A DNA stretch of 14,257 nt from Oscillospiraceae bacterium (GTDB taxonomy: Bacteria; Bacillota; Clostridia; Oscillospirales; Ruminococcaceae). Location of the stretch: the NCBI GenBank assembly GCA_900762805.1, contig CAAFHY010000054.1, positions 1-14,257 on the forward strand, given 5' to 3'. Positions 1 to 7,451 of the stretch are shown here, piece by piece (within the stretch, counting starts at the first letter, position 1; each line of letters opens with the position of its first letter). Position numbers and translations under genes: made by a program. Below the pieces are notes generated by a model. The model was not told the DNA's origin. It did no database searches and saw only the letters and a program-made list of their open reading frames with translations.

Positions 1-489
1 CCTGAATTCCTGGCAGACCATAGCAGGGTACTTCTCATAGCGGCCTTCCCTGATGCAGGCAAATTTACGAAGGTGTTCCATACTGTGCTGTTCACAGGCA
101 TCGGCGAGATATCTGTTTTCCGTATACTTCTTCGCAAAGTTTTCTATATCGTCGGGATAGCTTAACATTTCGAGATCAGACGGGAAACGGGTCTCATTGT
201 TCGCGTATTGGTGGCAGTGAAACATTTCATGCACCAGGCAATAGGCAAGCTTTTGCTCGTCTTCAACAGGGTCAAGCGCCATGTTCCATATAGCGATGTA
301 TTCGCCGTTATGCGCTATTGCCGTGTTTCCTCTGAACTCGTCTTGATATGGGATCGTGTTTCCGTCGATGACGATTTCCTTGTCGGCGTATAAGGCAAGC
401 TTATACCGATGAAAGCCCTCAAAAAGAGTGCTGAAATCAACGGTGTCCAGAATTTCGTTTACGGTATTGTATGATTGCAGTAAATCCAT
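1..489 (-). CDS. Partial HExxH-motif protein, putative zinc metallopeptidase (C-terminus outside window)
   Basis: An uninterrupted frame of 163 codons runs from ATG at 489 to the window edge, so the C-terminus is missing. The start is supported by AAGGAGG about 8 nt upstream. The N-terminus reads MDLLQSYNTVNEIL. The key motif is HEMFH at residues 87-91, within LVHEMFHCHQ, which fits the HExxH zinc site of many metallopeptidases with H87 and H91 as ligands and E88 as catalytic base. Candidate third ligands are the Glu residues in the helix-like stretch around residues 124-148 (for example in YTENRY or ACEQHSMEH), but this is inference. No signal peptide or membrane segment is visible, so it is probably cytoplasmic. 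GC is about 47% by hand count, well below the neighbouring genes, which suggests different ancestry or recent acquisition. I do not recognise the family, and substrate and role are unknown. It could also be a non-peptidase protein that keeps the zinc fold. Confidence 0.72.
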   Translation of the reverse strand, partial: MDLLQSYNTVNEILDTVDFSTLFEGFHRYKLALYADKEIVIDGNTIPYQDEFRGNTAIAHNGEYIAIWNMALDPVEDEQKLAYCLVHEMFHCHQYANNETRFPSDLEMLSYPDDIENFAKKYTENRYLADACEQHSMEHLRKFACIREGRYEKYPAMVCQEFR

Positions 490-525
490 GCGGCACTCCT
501 CCTTGTATTCACCTGTTCTAAAAGG

Positions 526-747
526 TCATGTCAAAAGCTGCCCTGAAATACGGCTCCGGGGCGCCATGGAGCACGAGGCCGGCATGCACCGGCGGAGCAG
601 ATGAGCAAGCTCTGACCGCCGATGCATATGGTCAGCAGCTTCATTTTCCGCAGCGGCGCGGCTGAGAGCAAGCACGCTGCCGCCATCGGATCTCCGCTCC
701 ACACAGCCGTTGTCCATGTGGAACACACAGGACGACAGACCTTCCAT
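526..747 (-). CDS. Possible small hypothetical protein (73 aa)
   Basis: A 73-codon frame starts at ATG 747 (MEGLSSCVFHMDNGC...) and ends at TGA 526-528. A GGAGGGAG ribosome-binding-like stretch lies 9-12 nt upstream, and a perfect TATAAT promoter lies about 40 nt upstream. The stop is 36 nt before the start of the HExxH gene, so the two could form one transcript. The first two thirds looks protein-like, but the tail is not convincing and codon use is not clearly biased. I recognise no family. It may equally be an untranslated leader of the downstream gene. A GTG-initiated longer version from 783 is less likely because that codon sits at the expected transcription start. Confidence 0.28.
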   Translation of the reverse strand: MEGLSSCVFHMDNGCVERRSDGGSVLALSRAAAENEAADHMHRRSELAHLLRRCMPASCSMAPRSRISGQLLT

Positions 748-785
748 CAGCCTTGGCTCCCTCCATATTTCCCGTGTATACACGC

Positions 786-815
786 ATTATAGCATGTCAG
801 TGATCCGATCATCAA
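786..815 (-). promoter_or_regulatory. Sigma-A-type extended -10 promoter upstream of the small ORF and HExxH gene
   Basis: On the minus strand: -35 TTGATG (810-815), 18-nt spacer, and a perfect -10 TATAAT (786-791) preceded by TGC, an extended -10. Predicted transcription start is near 779. It would give a leader of about 290 nt before the HExxH gene, or about 32 nt before the small ORF at 747. Confidence 0.6.
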
Positions 816-895
816 GAGGGATATCCTCCCCGTCGGCTCTGCTTGATACAAACCGGCCGCCTCTTTGTCCGCTCTGCCGCGAAGCCCCCCTGCTC

Positions 896-934
896 TCAAA
901 TAAGCGCGGCGCTGTGCCAAAGCACAGCGCCGCG
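896..934 (-). terminator. Rho-independent terminator of the P-type ATPase transcript
   Basis: A perfect 13-bp GC-rich stem (arms 905-917 and 922-934) closes a 4-nt loop. On the minus strand it is followed by CTTATTT. It lies 46 nt after the stop of the P-type ATPase gene, as expected for the end of that transcript. The hairpin is symmetric and could work weakly on the other strand, but no plus-strand gene needs it. Confidence 0.8.
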
Positions 935-980
935 TCTGTTCATGTCCGTATTTTCGGAAAGGGTCGATCGTCGGATCCGT

Positions 981-3410
981 TCAGCGGCTTTCCCGCCGCT
1001 GGCGGATGAGCCGGCGGCGGCCAAGCTGCCGGTCGATATATCTGGCGGGGTAAAACAGCTCGCCGCGGGACAGGGTGAAGCGCTCCAACGCCCGCGCCGT
1101 CAGCAGATAAAAGACCACGATACCGATCATCATGCAGCCGGTAATCAGCAGCGAATGGGTCGTCAGCCGCTCCAGCGAGAACAGCTGCCGGAGTTCGGGG
1201 ATGAGATGAACGCCGACAAAGGCCCCCATCGTAACGGCAAACAGCGCCGTGCGCAGAGCATTGAAGGGGCAGCAGAGCCGGAACACCAGCAAAAAGCCGA
1301 CCGTCCCCGCCGCGACGACCGCCATCGACGACAGCTGCCCCTGTGTCAGTCCCAGCGGCGTCATCAGCAGGCTGAGCGTCACGACGGCCAGCACCATGGC
1401 GGCCGCCGAGGGCAGGGCCCGACCCAGCACATTGGCAAGGAAGCGCCCGCGCACCAGCTCGGAATTCGGCTCCATCGCCAGTACGAAAGAGGGAATACCG
1501 ATGGTGAGGGTGCTGACCAGCGTCAGGTTAATGGGCTGGAACGGGTAGGTCGCCCGCAGGAACAGGAACAGGACGGCCATTGCCGAGGCGTAGAGCGTTT
1601 TGGTCAGGAACAGCGAAGCCGAGCGCTCCAGATTGTTGATGGAGCGCCGTCCCTCGCGCACCACCTTGGGCAGCGAGGCGAAGTTGGAATCGAGCAGCAC
1701 GATGTCGGACACGGTGCGGGCGGCCTCGCTGCCGGCAGCCATGGCGATGCCGCAGTCGGCCTCCTTGAGCGCAAGAACGTCATTGACACCGTCGCCTGTC
1801 ATGCCCACCGTGTGGCCGCCGGCGCGCAGTGCCCGGACAAATTCCAGCTTCTGCTGCGGCGTCACGCGGCCAAAAACGCTATATTTCTCAACGGCGGCCG
1901 GGATATCAGCCTCCGCGAGCTGCGAGGCGTCGCAGATGCGATCGGCCCCCGTTACACCGGCTCGGCGGGCAATGGCCGAAACGGCAAAGGGATCGTCGCC
2001 CGAAATGATCTTGAGTGAAACGCCCTGCTCGGCGAAAAAGCCGACTGTCTCGACCGCCGTCTCGCGGATGGTGTCGGAAAGCAGGAGATAGCCGACCGGC
2101 TCCATAGCCGGCAGCACGGCGCCGGCTCCCACAGGCTGCGCCGACTGCGCCAGCACCAGCACGCGGCTGCCGCTCTCGACAGCCCGCTGCAGCGCCGGCG
2201 GCAGCGGCCGGCCGGGCAGCACAAACGCCGGTGCGCCCATGACGATACAGCCGCCGCCCGCAAGCTCGGCGCCGCTCCACTTGCGCGCCGAGGAAAATTC
2301 ATGGACCCTTTTCACGACCGCGGCCTGTCCGCCCGTGAAATAGGCGCGCACGGCATCCAGCGTCTGGTTGCTGTCAGTCAAAGCGGCCAGCAGCGTCGCC
2401 GCGGCATTTTCGATGTCGGCCGGCTCAAAGCCGTCGGCCGGCACGGCCTGCTCAACCTGCATAGCACCTGTGGTGATGGTGCCGGTCTTGTCGAGGCACA
2501 GCACATCGACCCGCGCCAGCGATTCGCTGCAGTAAAGCTGCTGCACCAACGTGTTGCAGCGCGCCAGCCGCACGACGCTGACGGCAAAGACGGTACTCGT
2601 CAGCAGCACCAGCCCCTCCGGGATCATCCCCACCAGCGCGGCCACCGTGCTGGTTACGGCGTGCTCCAGCGTGGTGTGCGACAGATAGCAGGCCTTGCAG
2701 AACAGCAGCAGACCGACCGGAACCAGCGCGATGCTGATATTTTTGACAAGAAATTTGAGCGTCAGGAGGATCTCCGAATGGGGCGCCTTGATATAGCCGG
2801 CTCCGCCGACGATCCGGGAAGCGTAATTATCGCCCGCAACATGCTCAACGCGGGCACGGCAGCTGCCGCTGACGATAAAGCTCCCCGAAAGCAGCAGCTC
2901 GCCCGGCCGCTTGCGGATGGGGTCGCTCTCACCCGTCAGCAGCGCCTCGTTGACCTCGACCTCGCCGGTCATCACAACGGCGTCGGAGCAGATCTGCGCG
3001 CCGGCACGAAGCAGCGTTACGTCGTCGAGCACCACCTCGCTGACGGCGATCTTCTGCTCTTTCCCGTCACGCAGCACAATGGCGTGAGGGGCTGTCACCA
3101 GCGCCAGCCGGTCAATGGTGCGCTTGGCGCGTATCTCCTGGAAGGCTCCGATGGCAATGTTTGAGAAGATGACCCCCATGAACAGCGCGTTCTTATACGA
3201 GCCGACCAGGATGACCAGCAGCGCCAGCGCAAAGTTGAGCAGATTGAACAGCGTAAAGGTATGCTCAAGCAGGATGCGGCCGACCGTTTTGGTGCGCACG
3301 CCGGCATCCCTGTTGTAAAGGCCCTCGGCGACGCGCTGCCTGACCTGCCCGGCCGTCAGCCCCTGTTCGGGGTCGGGCTGCCAGCGCTGGATTTGCTTTT
3401 CTTCAGGCAT
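981..3410 (-). CDS. CtpE-like cation-translocating P-type ATPase
   Basis: An 809-residue integral membrane ATP-driven cation pump. ATG at 3410 is preceded by AAAGGAGCC at good spacing. Domains in order: actuator domain with TGES at 159-162; transmembrane helix 4 with MIPEGL at 262-267; phosphorylation site DKTGT at 307-311 (D307 is the phospho-acceptor); short nucleotide-binding domain with KWSG at 377-380; hinge TGDGVND at 538-544; then several C-terminal membrane helices from about residue 600. The stretch NLTLVSTLTIGIPSFVLA (628-645) together with the PEGL helix resembles the mycobacterial CtpE subfamily, for which Ca2+ uptake has been reported. It lacks the N-terminal CxxC metal-binding domains and CPC motif of heavy-metal pumps. 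It lies 88 nt downstream of the methyltransferase gene with no convincing terminator on this strand between them, so co-transcription is likely. The family assignment is solid; Ca2+ as substrate is inference. Confidence 0.93.
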   Translation of the reverse strand: MPEEKQIQRWQPDPEQGLTAGQVRQRVAEGLYNRDAGVRTKTVGRILLEHTFTLFNLLNFALALLVILVGSYKNALFMGVIFSNIAIGAFQEIRAKRTIDRLALVTAPHAIVLRDGKEQKIAVSEVVLDDVTLLRAGAQICSDAVVMTGEVEVNEALLTGESDPIRKRPGELLLSGSFIVSGSCRARVEHVAGDNYASRIVGGAGYIKAPHSEILLTLKFLVKNISIALVPVGLLLFCKACYLSHTTLEHAVTSTVAALVGMIPEGLVLLTSTVFAVSVVRLARCNTLVQQLYCSESLARVDVLCLDKTGTITTGAMQVEQAVPADGFEPADIENAAATLLAALTDSNQTLDAVRAYFTGGQAAVVKRVHEFSSARKWSGAELAGGGCIVMGAPAFVLPGRPLPPALQRAVESGSRVLVLAQSAQPVGAGAVLPAMEPVGYLLLSDTIRETAVETVGFFAEQGVSLKIISGDDPFAVSAIARRAGVTGADRICDASQLAEADIPAAVEKYSVFGRVTPQQKLEFVRALRAGGHTVGMTGDGVNDVLALKEADCGIAMAAGSEAARTVSDIVLLDSNFASLPKVVREGRRSINNLERSASLFLTKTLYASAMAVLFLFLRATYPFQPINLTLVSTLTIGIPSFVLAMEPNSELVRGRFLANVLGRALPSAAAMVLAVVTLSLLMTPLGLTQGQLSSMAVVAAGTVGFLLVFRLCCPFNALRTALFAVTMGAFVGVHLIPELRQLFSLERLTTHSLLITGCMMIGIVVFYLLTARALERFTLSRGELFYPARYIDRQLGRRRLIRQRRESR

Positions 3411-3498
3411 GAAGGCTCCTTTCCGGCCAAAGCCGCTGCACGGCGGCCGCCTCCGACCGCCGTCTTATATTTTTACCGGCAGGCAAAGCAGCCCCGCT

Positions 3499-4707
3499 TT
3501 ACACCACCTGATAGAGATAGAACTTCAGATATTCGGTTTCCGGCGCCCCCAGAAGAATGGGGTGATCGGGCGACTGCCGCCGCCCCTCGATACAGCGCAG
3601 CTGCACCTCAGCGTCGCAGGCCGCCCGCTCGATCTCGCGGCGGAACAGCGTGTCTGTCATAAAATGCGAGCAGGAGCAGGTGGCCAGATAGCCCCCGCGC
3701 GGCAGCGCCTTCATGGCGCGGAGGTTGATCTCGCGATAACCGGCGGCGGCGTTTCTGACCGTCTGGCGGGATTTGGTAAAGGCCGGCGGGTCAAGGATGA
3801 TGAAATCGTATTCACCGCGGCGCAGCTGTGGCAGCAGATCAAAGACATCGGCCCGGATGAACCGGATATCGGCCCCGTTGAGGGCGGCGTTGCTGGCGGC
3901 CGTTTCGAGTGCCGCGGCCGAGATATCGACCGCTGTCACCGATGCCGCCCCGCCGAAGCAGGTGTTGAGGGCAAAGGAGCCGGTGTGGGTAAAGCAGTCA
4001 AGCACGTGACGGCCTGACGCAATGGCGGCCGCAGCGCGGCGGTTATATTTCTGGTCAAGAAAGAAGCCGGTCTTTTGCCCGTTTTCAAAATCGACCCGGT
4101 AACGGATGCCGTTTTCCGTGATCTCGGTAACGGTGCCGCCGCTGTGCGGCGCCAGCTCGCTCCAGCCGTCGCACCGCTCAAGGCCCTCCAACTCACGCTG
4201 GGCCATGTCATCTCGCTCATAGATGCCGCGGATGGGGTGGCCGCCGGCCGCCAGCACCTCGGCCAGAATGGGAAAGAGCACCGGCTTGATGCGCTCGATG
4301 CCGGCGCAGAGCGTCTCGGTCACCAGCACATCGGTAAACAGGTCGGCTGTCAGGCCGGGCAGAAAATCGGCCTCGCCGAACACAACACGGCAGCAGGACA
4401 GATCGGCCGGCATGACCTGCCGGCGGTAATCCCAGGCGTACTGCACGCGGCGGCGCCAGAAGGCCTCGTCAAAGCGGTCGTTGGCATTGCGCGATACGAT
4501 GCGCAGCGTGATTTTGCTGGCGCTGTTGTAAAAGCCGGTGCCGATATACTGCCCCCTGCGGGTAACGATATCGACCAGCCCGCCGTCGGCCGCGCCCGGC
4601 TCGACCGACTGAATGTCCGACCCGAAAATCCACGGGTGGCCGGTGCCCGACCAGCGTGCGCCCTTGTCGGTGATGACGGCGATGGGATATTCCCGCTCTG
4701 CTTTCAT
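3499..4707 (-). CDS. rlmI: Class I SAM-dependent rRNA methyltransferase, RlmI family
   Basis: A 402-residue cytoplasmic protein close to the size of E. coli RlmI (396 aa), which makes m5C1962 in 23S rRNA. I chose ATG 4707 (MKAEREYPIAVI) because AGGAGG lies 5 nt upstream and a promoter lies 60 nt upstream; a longer frame back to 4887 would run through that promoter and adds 60 residues unlike the family. The N-terminal PUA-like RNA-binding domain includes GHPWIFGSD at 23-31. The central GFFLDQK at 214-220 is typical of the RlmI group. The SAM-binding motif is VLDCFTHTGSFAL at 235-247, with the acidic loop VTAVDIS at 257-263. The catalytic-region motifs are LDPPAF at 305-310 and CSCSH at 344-348. 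The family is certain; the exact target base in this organism is inferred, and a related 23S rRNA methyltransferase role is the main alternative. Confidence 0.9.
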   Translation of the reverse strand: MKAEREYPIAVITDKGARWSGTGHPWIFGSDIQSVEPGAADGGLVDIVTRRGQYIGTGFYNSASKITLRIVSRNANDRFDEAFWRRRVQYAWDYRRQVMPADLSCCRVVFGEADFLPGLTADLFTDVLVTETLCAGIERIKPVLFPILAEVLAAGGHPIRGIYERDDMAQRELEGLERCDGWSELAPHSGGTVTEITENGIRYRVDFENGQKTGFFLDQKYNRRAAAAIASGRHVLDCFTHTGSFALNTCFGGAASVTAVDISAAALETAASNAALNGADIRFIRADVFDLLPQLRRGEYDFIILDPPAFTKSRQTVRNAAAGYREINLRAMKALPRGGYLATCSCSHFMTDTLFRREIERAACDAEVQLRCIEGRRQSPDHPILLGAPETEYLKFYLYQVV

Positions 4708-4766
4708 GCTGCCTCCTGTCCGGCTGCCGCAGCCCGCGCGGGGCCGGATAGCCATTCCTGTGCTAT

Positions 4767-4795
4767 ATGATATCACGAATACAGAGGAAATGCAA
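4767..4795 (-). promoter_or_regulatory. Promoter for the methyltransferase / P-type ATPase genes
   Basis: On the minus strand: -35 TTGCAT (4790-4795), 17-nt spacer, -10 TATCAT (4767-4772) preceded directly by TGA, an extended -10. The predicted start near 4760 leaves a leader of about 53 nt before ATG 4707. Confidence 0.6.
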
Positions 4796-5048
4796 ACGGA
4801 GCCGCAGGCTTGCCGCATTGAGCGCCGCGGAAAGGTGCAGAAGGCAAACGCTTCCGATATACAGACGTATCGGATCAGATGGGGCATGGGGTGCGGCAGA
4901 TATCACCGTGCCCCCGCAGGCCGGCAAGGTGCCGAAGGGCCGCCGGCAGCGGGCCGCATAAGGCAAAGCCTCTCTGCCGTTTCCGCCTATCTCTCCTTTT
5001 CTGCTGTATTTGGCACACAGCACTGGCGCACTGTAAAAACGGGCAGTG
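4796..5048. other. Intergenic region without recognisable gene
   Basis: Between the terminators after the ATPase operon and the methyltransferase promoter I see no convincing coding frame on either strand. The open frames present lack ribosome binding sites and read through promoter or terminator signals. A small inverted repeat CACTG-10 nt-CAGTG occurs at 5029-5048. Confidence 0.5.
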
Positions 5049-5076
5049 AAAAAAGCGCCTCCTGCTGTAGGGGGCT
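5049..5076 (-). terminator. Possible secondary terminator
   Basis: On the minus strand an imperfect stem with two single-base bulges (5054-5076, loop TACAGCA) is followed directly by six T. It lies 17 nt beyond the strong terminator and could act as a backup to it. The imperfect stem makes this tentative. Confidence 0.35.
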
Positions 5077-5092
5077 ACTCTTCGGAAAACGA

Positions 5093-5141
5093 GCAATAAA
5101 AAATGAACCTCCTGCCGCAGAACAAAAGCTGCGGCAGGAGG
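5093..5141 (-). terminator. Rho-independent terminator of the V-type ATPase operon
   Basis: A perfect 13-bp stem (arms 5108-5120 and 5129-5141) with an 8-nt loop is followed on the minus strand by TTCATTTTTTATT. It is the first strong terminator after the subunit D stop, 276 nt downstream. Nothing on the plus strand needs it, and the plus-strand T tract is poorer. Confidence 0.85.
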
Positions 5142-5417
5142 TATTGTTATGTTTAAAGTATCTATACAAGGATAGACATGCTCGGCGAAAAACGGCAGGA
5201 AAAACCGGCTGAAAGCTCGGCGCACACCATCAGCCCGCCGTTTTCGGGGCGGCTGTCGGCCATGCAGCGCTATTTTGCCGGCGCCCGGCCAAAAACGCTC
5301 CTGCTCTGCCGTATACCGACCCTGCGGCAGCCGCAAAGCTCATCAAGCATCAGGCGGCAGCGCAGGCTGTCCTGCACAGTACAGATATTATACCGTACCC
5401 CTTCCCGCCGGCAGGGC
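5142..5417 (-). other. Long 3' segment of the ATPase operon, no clear gene
   Basis: 276 nt lie between the subunit D stop and the terminator. On the minus strand it holds a 34-codon ATG frame with GC-rich third positions (start near 5270, MADSRPENGG...) and a GTG frame of 36 codons closer to subunit D. Neither has a ribosome binding site. I see no RNA family I can name. It is best read as untranslated 3' sequence or decayed coding sequence. Confidence 0.4.
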
Positions 5418-6050
5418 TTATTGCTGCTCCTCCAGCATGTCCTTCACCTTCATCAGCCGGGTCTGGCTGCCGCGCTCGTTTTCTTCGAGCTTCATGGTGA
5501 TATATTTGATCTTCTCGTTCATTTCGGGGATCATGATATGCTCCAGCGCGTTGACGCGGCGGCGGGTCTTTTCGATCTCGTCGGCCAGCATATTGCAGGC
5601 CTTCTCGGTCTCGGCCAGCTTGATAAGCAGCGGCATCAGCCCGCTCAGCTGCAGCACCGCCCCGTCAAGCTCAGGGGAGGTGAAGGCGAAGGAATAGGGC
5701 AGCTCCTGCGCCCTGCCCCCGTCCGCAGTGATCGAAATGACCGGCACCTCGACGCTCATCACATTGCGCAGGTCGGTGGAGACCTCTATCTCACGCGCAG
5801 GGCAGATGAGCGCCTCATAGGCGGCTGTGTCGCCCATGGCGGCGCGGGCGCCGGCAAAGCGGCGCATGGCGCCGGCCAGCTGGCCCTCGGCCTCATCGCG
5901 CAGCTTTTTGTTTTCCCTCGCCAGCAGCACAAAGCGGTGCACCATTTCATCGCACTTATCCTTGAGCAGCTTATGGCCGCGGGCAGCGGTCTTGAGCCGT
6001 TTTTTTAAGTTTTGCAGCTCCATCCGGGTGGGGTTGATCTGCGCGGCCAT
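5418..6050 (-). CDS. atpD: V-type ATPase subunit D (central rotor shaft)
   Basis: A 210-residue soluble coiled-coil protein forming the central axle that turns inside the A3B3 head. The N-terminal signature INPTRMELQNLKKRLK (5-20) and the following GHKLLKDK (25-32) are diagnostic of the family, as is RRRVNALEH near residues 166-174. Both ends are helical, as needed to form the long antiparallel coiled coil. ATG 6050 has GGGAGG 6 nt upstream. The start is 12 nt after the stop of subunit B, and this is the last gene of the operon. The symbol follows V-type naming and must not be confused with F-type atpD (beta subunit). Length is a little below that of E. hirae NtpD. Confidence 0.96.
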   Translation of the reverse strand: MAAQINPTRMELQNLKKRLKTAARGHKLLKDKCDEMVHRFVLLARENKKLRDEAEGQLAGAMRRFAGARAAMGDTAAYEALICPAREIEVSTDLRNVMSVEVPVISITADGGRAQELPYSFAFTSPELDGAVLQLSGLMPLLIKLAETEKACNMLADEIEKTRRRVNALEHIMIPEMNEKIKYITMKLEENERGSQTRLMKVKDMLEEQQ

Positions 6051-6062
6051 GCTATGCCTCCC

Positions 6063-7451
6063 TTATTCTTCGCTCTCGTCTCCGACCGGCCAGTACCGGT
6101 CGAGATACTCGTCGCGGATGCGCTTCATCTCGCTGCGCGGCAGCAGCTTGAGCAGCTCCCAGCCGAGATTAAGTGTCTGCTCGATGCCGCGGTTGGTATC
6201 ATAGCCCTGCGAGATATACCGGCTCTCGAATTCGCCGGCAAATCTGGCATACATCTTATCGATGGAGGACAGCGCCGATTCGCCGAGGATGACGGCCAGC
6301 TCCTTGGCATCCTTGCCGCGGGCATAAGCCGAAAAGAGCTGGTTCATGGTATCGGAATGGTCGGCGCGGGTCTTGCCCTCGCCGGTGCCCTTGTCCTTGA
6401 GACGCGACAGCGACGGCAGCACGTCGATAGGCGGGGTGATGCCGCGGCGGAACAGCTCGCGCGACAGAATGATCTGCCCCTCGGTGATATAGCCGGTCAG
6501 GTCGGGGATGGGATGGGTCTTATCGTCCTCCGGCATGGTGAGGATGGGGATCTGTGTAATCGAGCCCTTCTTGCCCTTGATGCGGCCGGCCCGCTCATAG
6601 AGGCTGGCAAGGTCGGTATACATATAGCCGGGGTAGCCGCGGCGGCCGGGAATCTCCTTGCGGGCAGCCGATACCTCGCGCAGCGCCTCGGCATAATTGG
6701 TGATATCGGTCATGATGACCAGTACGTGCATTCCCAGCTCATAGGCCAGATATTCGGCGCAGGTGATAGCCATGCGCGGCGTGGCGATGCGCTCGACCGC
6801 CGGGTCGTTGGCAAGATTGAGGAACAGCACCGTTCGGTCGATAGCGCCGGTGCGGCGGAAGTCGCTGACGAAGAAATCAGCCTCCTCAAAAGTGATGCCG
6901 ATGGCGGCAAAGACGACGGCGAAGCCCTCGCCCGAAGCGCGCACCTTGGCCTGACGGGCGATCTGCGCCGCCAGCTTGGCGTGCGGCAGGCCGGAGCCGG
7001 AAAAGACCGGCAGCTTCTGCCCGCGGACCAGCGTGTTGAGGCCGTCGATAGCGCTGATGCCCGTCTGAATGAATTCGGCGGGGTAATCGCGCGCGGCGGG
7101 GTTGATGGGGGTGCCGTTGATGTCAAGCTTCTGTTCGGGGATGATTTCGGGCCCGCCGTCCTTGGGGCGGCCCATGCCGTCAAAGACGCGGCCGAGCATA
7201 TCGGGGCTGACGGCCAGCTGCATCCCGTGGCCGAGAAAACGGGCGCGGCTGGTCTGGATCTTGAGGCCCTGCGAGCTTTCAAAAAGCTGCACCAGCGCCT
7301 TGTCGCCCTCGACCTCCAGCACCTTGCCGTGGCGGATCTCACCTGACTGCTGCTCGATCTCGACCAGCTCATCGTATTTGACGCCGGATACGCCGTCCAC
7401 CATCATGAGCGGGCCGACGACCTCGCGGATGGTTTTATATTCCTTACGCAT
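6063..7451 (-). CDS. atpB: V-type ATPase subunit B (non-catalytic head subunit)
   Basis: A 462-residue subunit that alternates with A in the A3B3 head and provides part of each nucleotide site. The P-loop position is degenerate, SGSGLPHAK at 151-159, as expected for the non-catalytic subunit. The arginine finger is R350 in LPSLSR, the same number as in E. hirae NtpB. The C-terminal helical domain includes [16 protein letters not shown]. The start overlaps the end of subunit A by 8 nt (ATGCGTAA), and GGAGGT lies 5 nt upstream inside subunit A, so the two are probably translationally coupled, which suits their 1:1 stoichiometry. The symbol follows V-type usage; F-type atpB is an unrelated membrane subunit. 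Confidence 0.97.
   Translation of the reverse strand: MRKEYKTIREVVGPLMMVDGVSGVKYDELVEIEQQSGEIRHGKVLEVEGDKALVQLFESSQGLKIQTSRARFLGHGMQLAVSPDMLGRVFDGMGRPKDGGPEIIPEQKLDINGTPINPAARDYPAEFIQTGISAIDGLNTLVRGQKLPVFSGSGLPHAKLAAQIARQAKVRASGEGFAVVFAAIGITFEEADFFVSDFRRTGAIDRTVLFLNLANDPAVERIATPRMAITCAEYLAYELGMHVLVIMTDITNYAEALREVSAARKEIPGRRGYPGYMYTDLASLYERAGRIKGKKGSITQIPILTMPEDDKTHPIPDLTGYITEGQIILSRELFRRGITPPIDVLPSLSRLKDKGTGEGKTRADHSDTMNQLFSAYARGKDAKELAVILGESALSSIDKMYARFAGEFESRYISQGYDTNRGIEQTLNLGWELLKLLPRSEMKRIRDEYLDRYWPVGDESEE

Noticed and set aside
3441..3474. Hairpin CGGCGG/CCGCCG followed by T-rich sequence on the plus strand
   Set aside because: The T tract is on the strand with no gene upstream; on the minus strand no T tract follows, so it does not separate the methyltransferase from the P-type ATPase.
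4708..4887. 60-residue N-terminal extension of the methyltransferase
   Set aside because: It passes through the promoter and lacks a ribosome binding site; the start at 4707 has AGGAGG and matches family length.
4875..5336. 153-codon minus-strand frame between subunit D and the methyltransferase
   Set aside because: It reads straight through the strong terminator hairpin, is Arg-rich, and has no ribosome binding site.
5387..5392. Perfect TATAAT just after subunit D on the minus strand
   Set aside because: At 17-nt spacing the -35 position reads CCTGCC, with no extended -10, and there is no gene behind it before the terminator.
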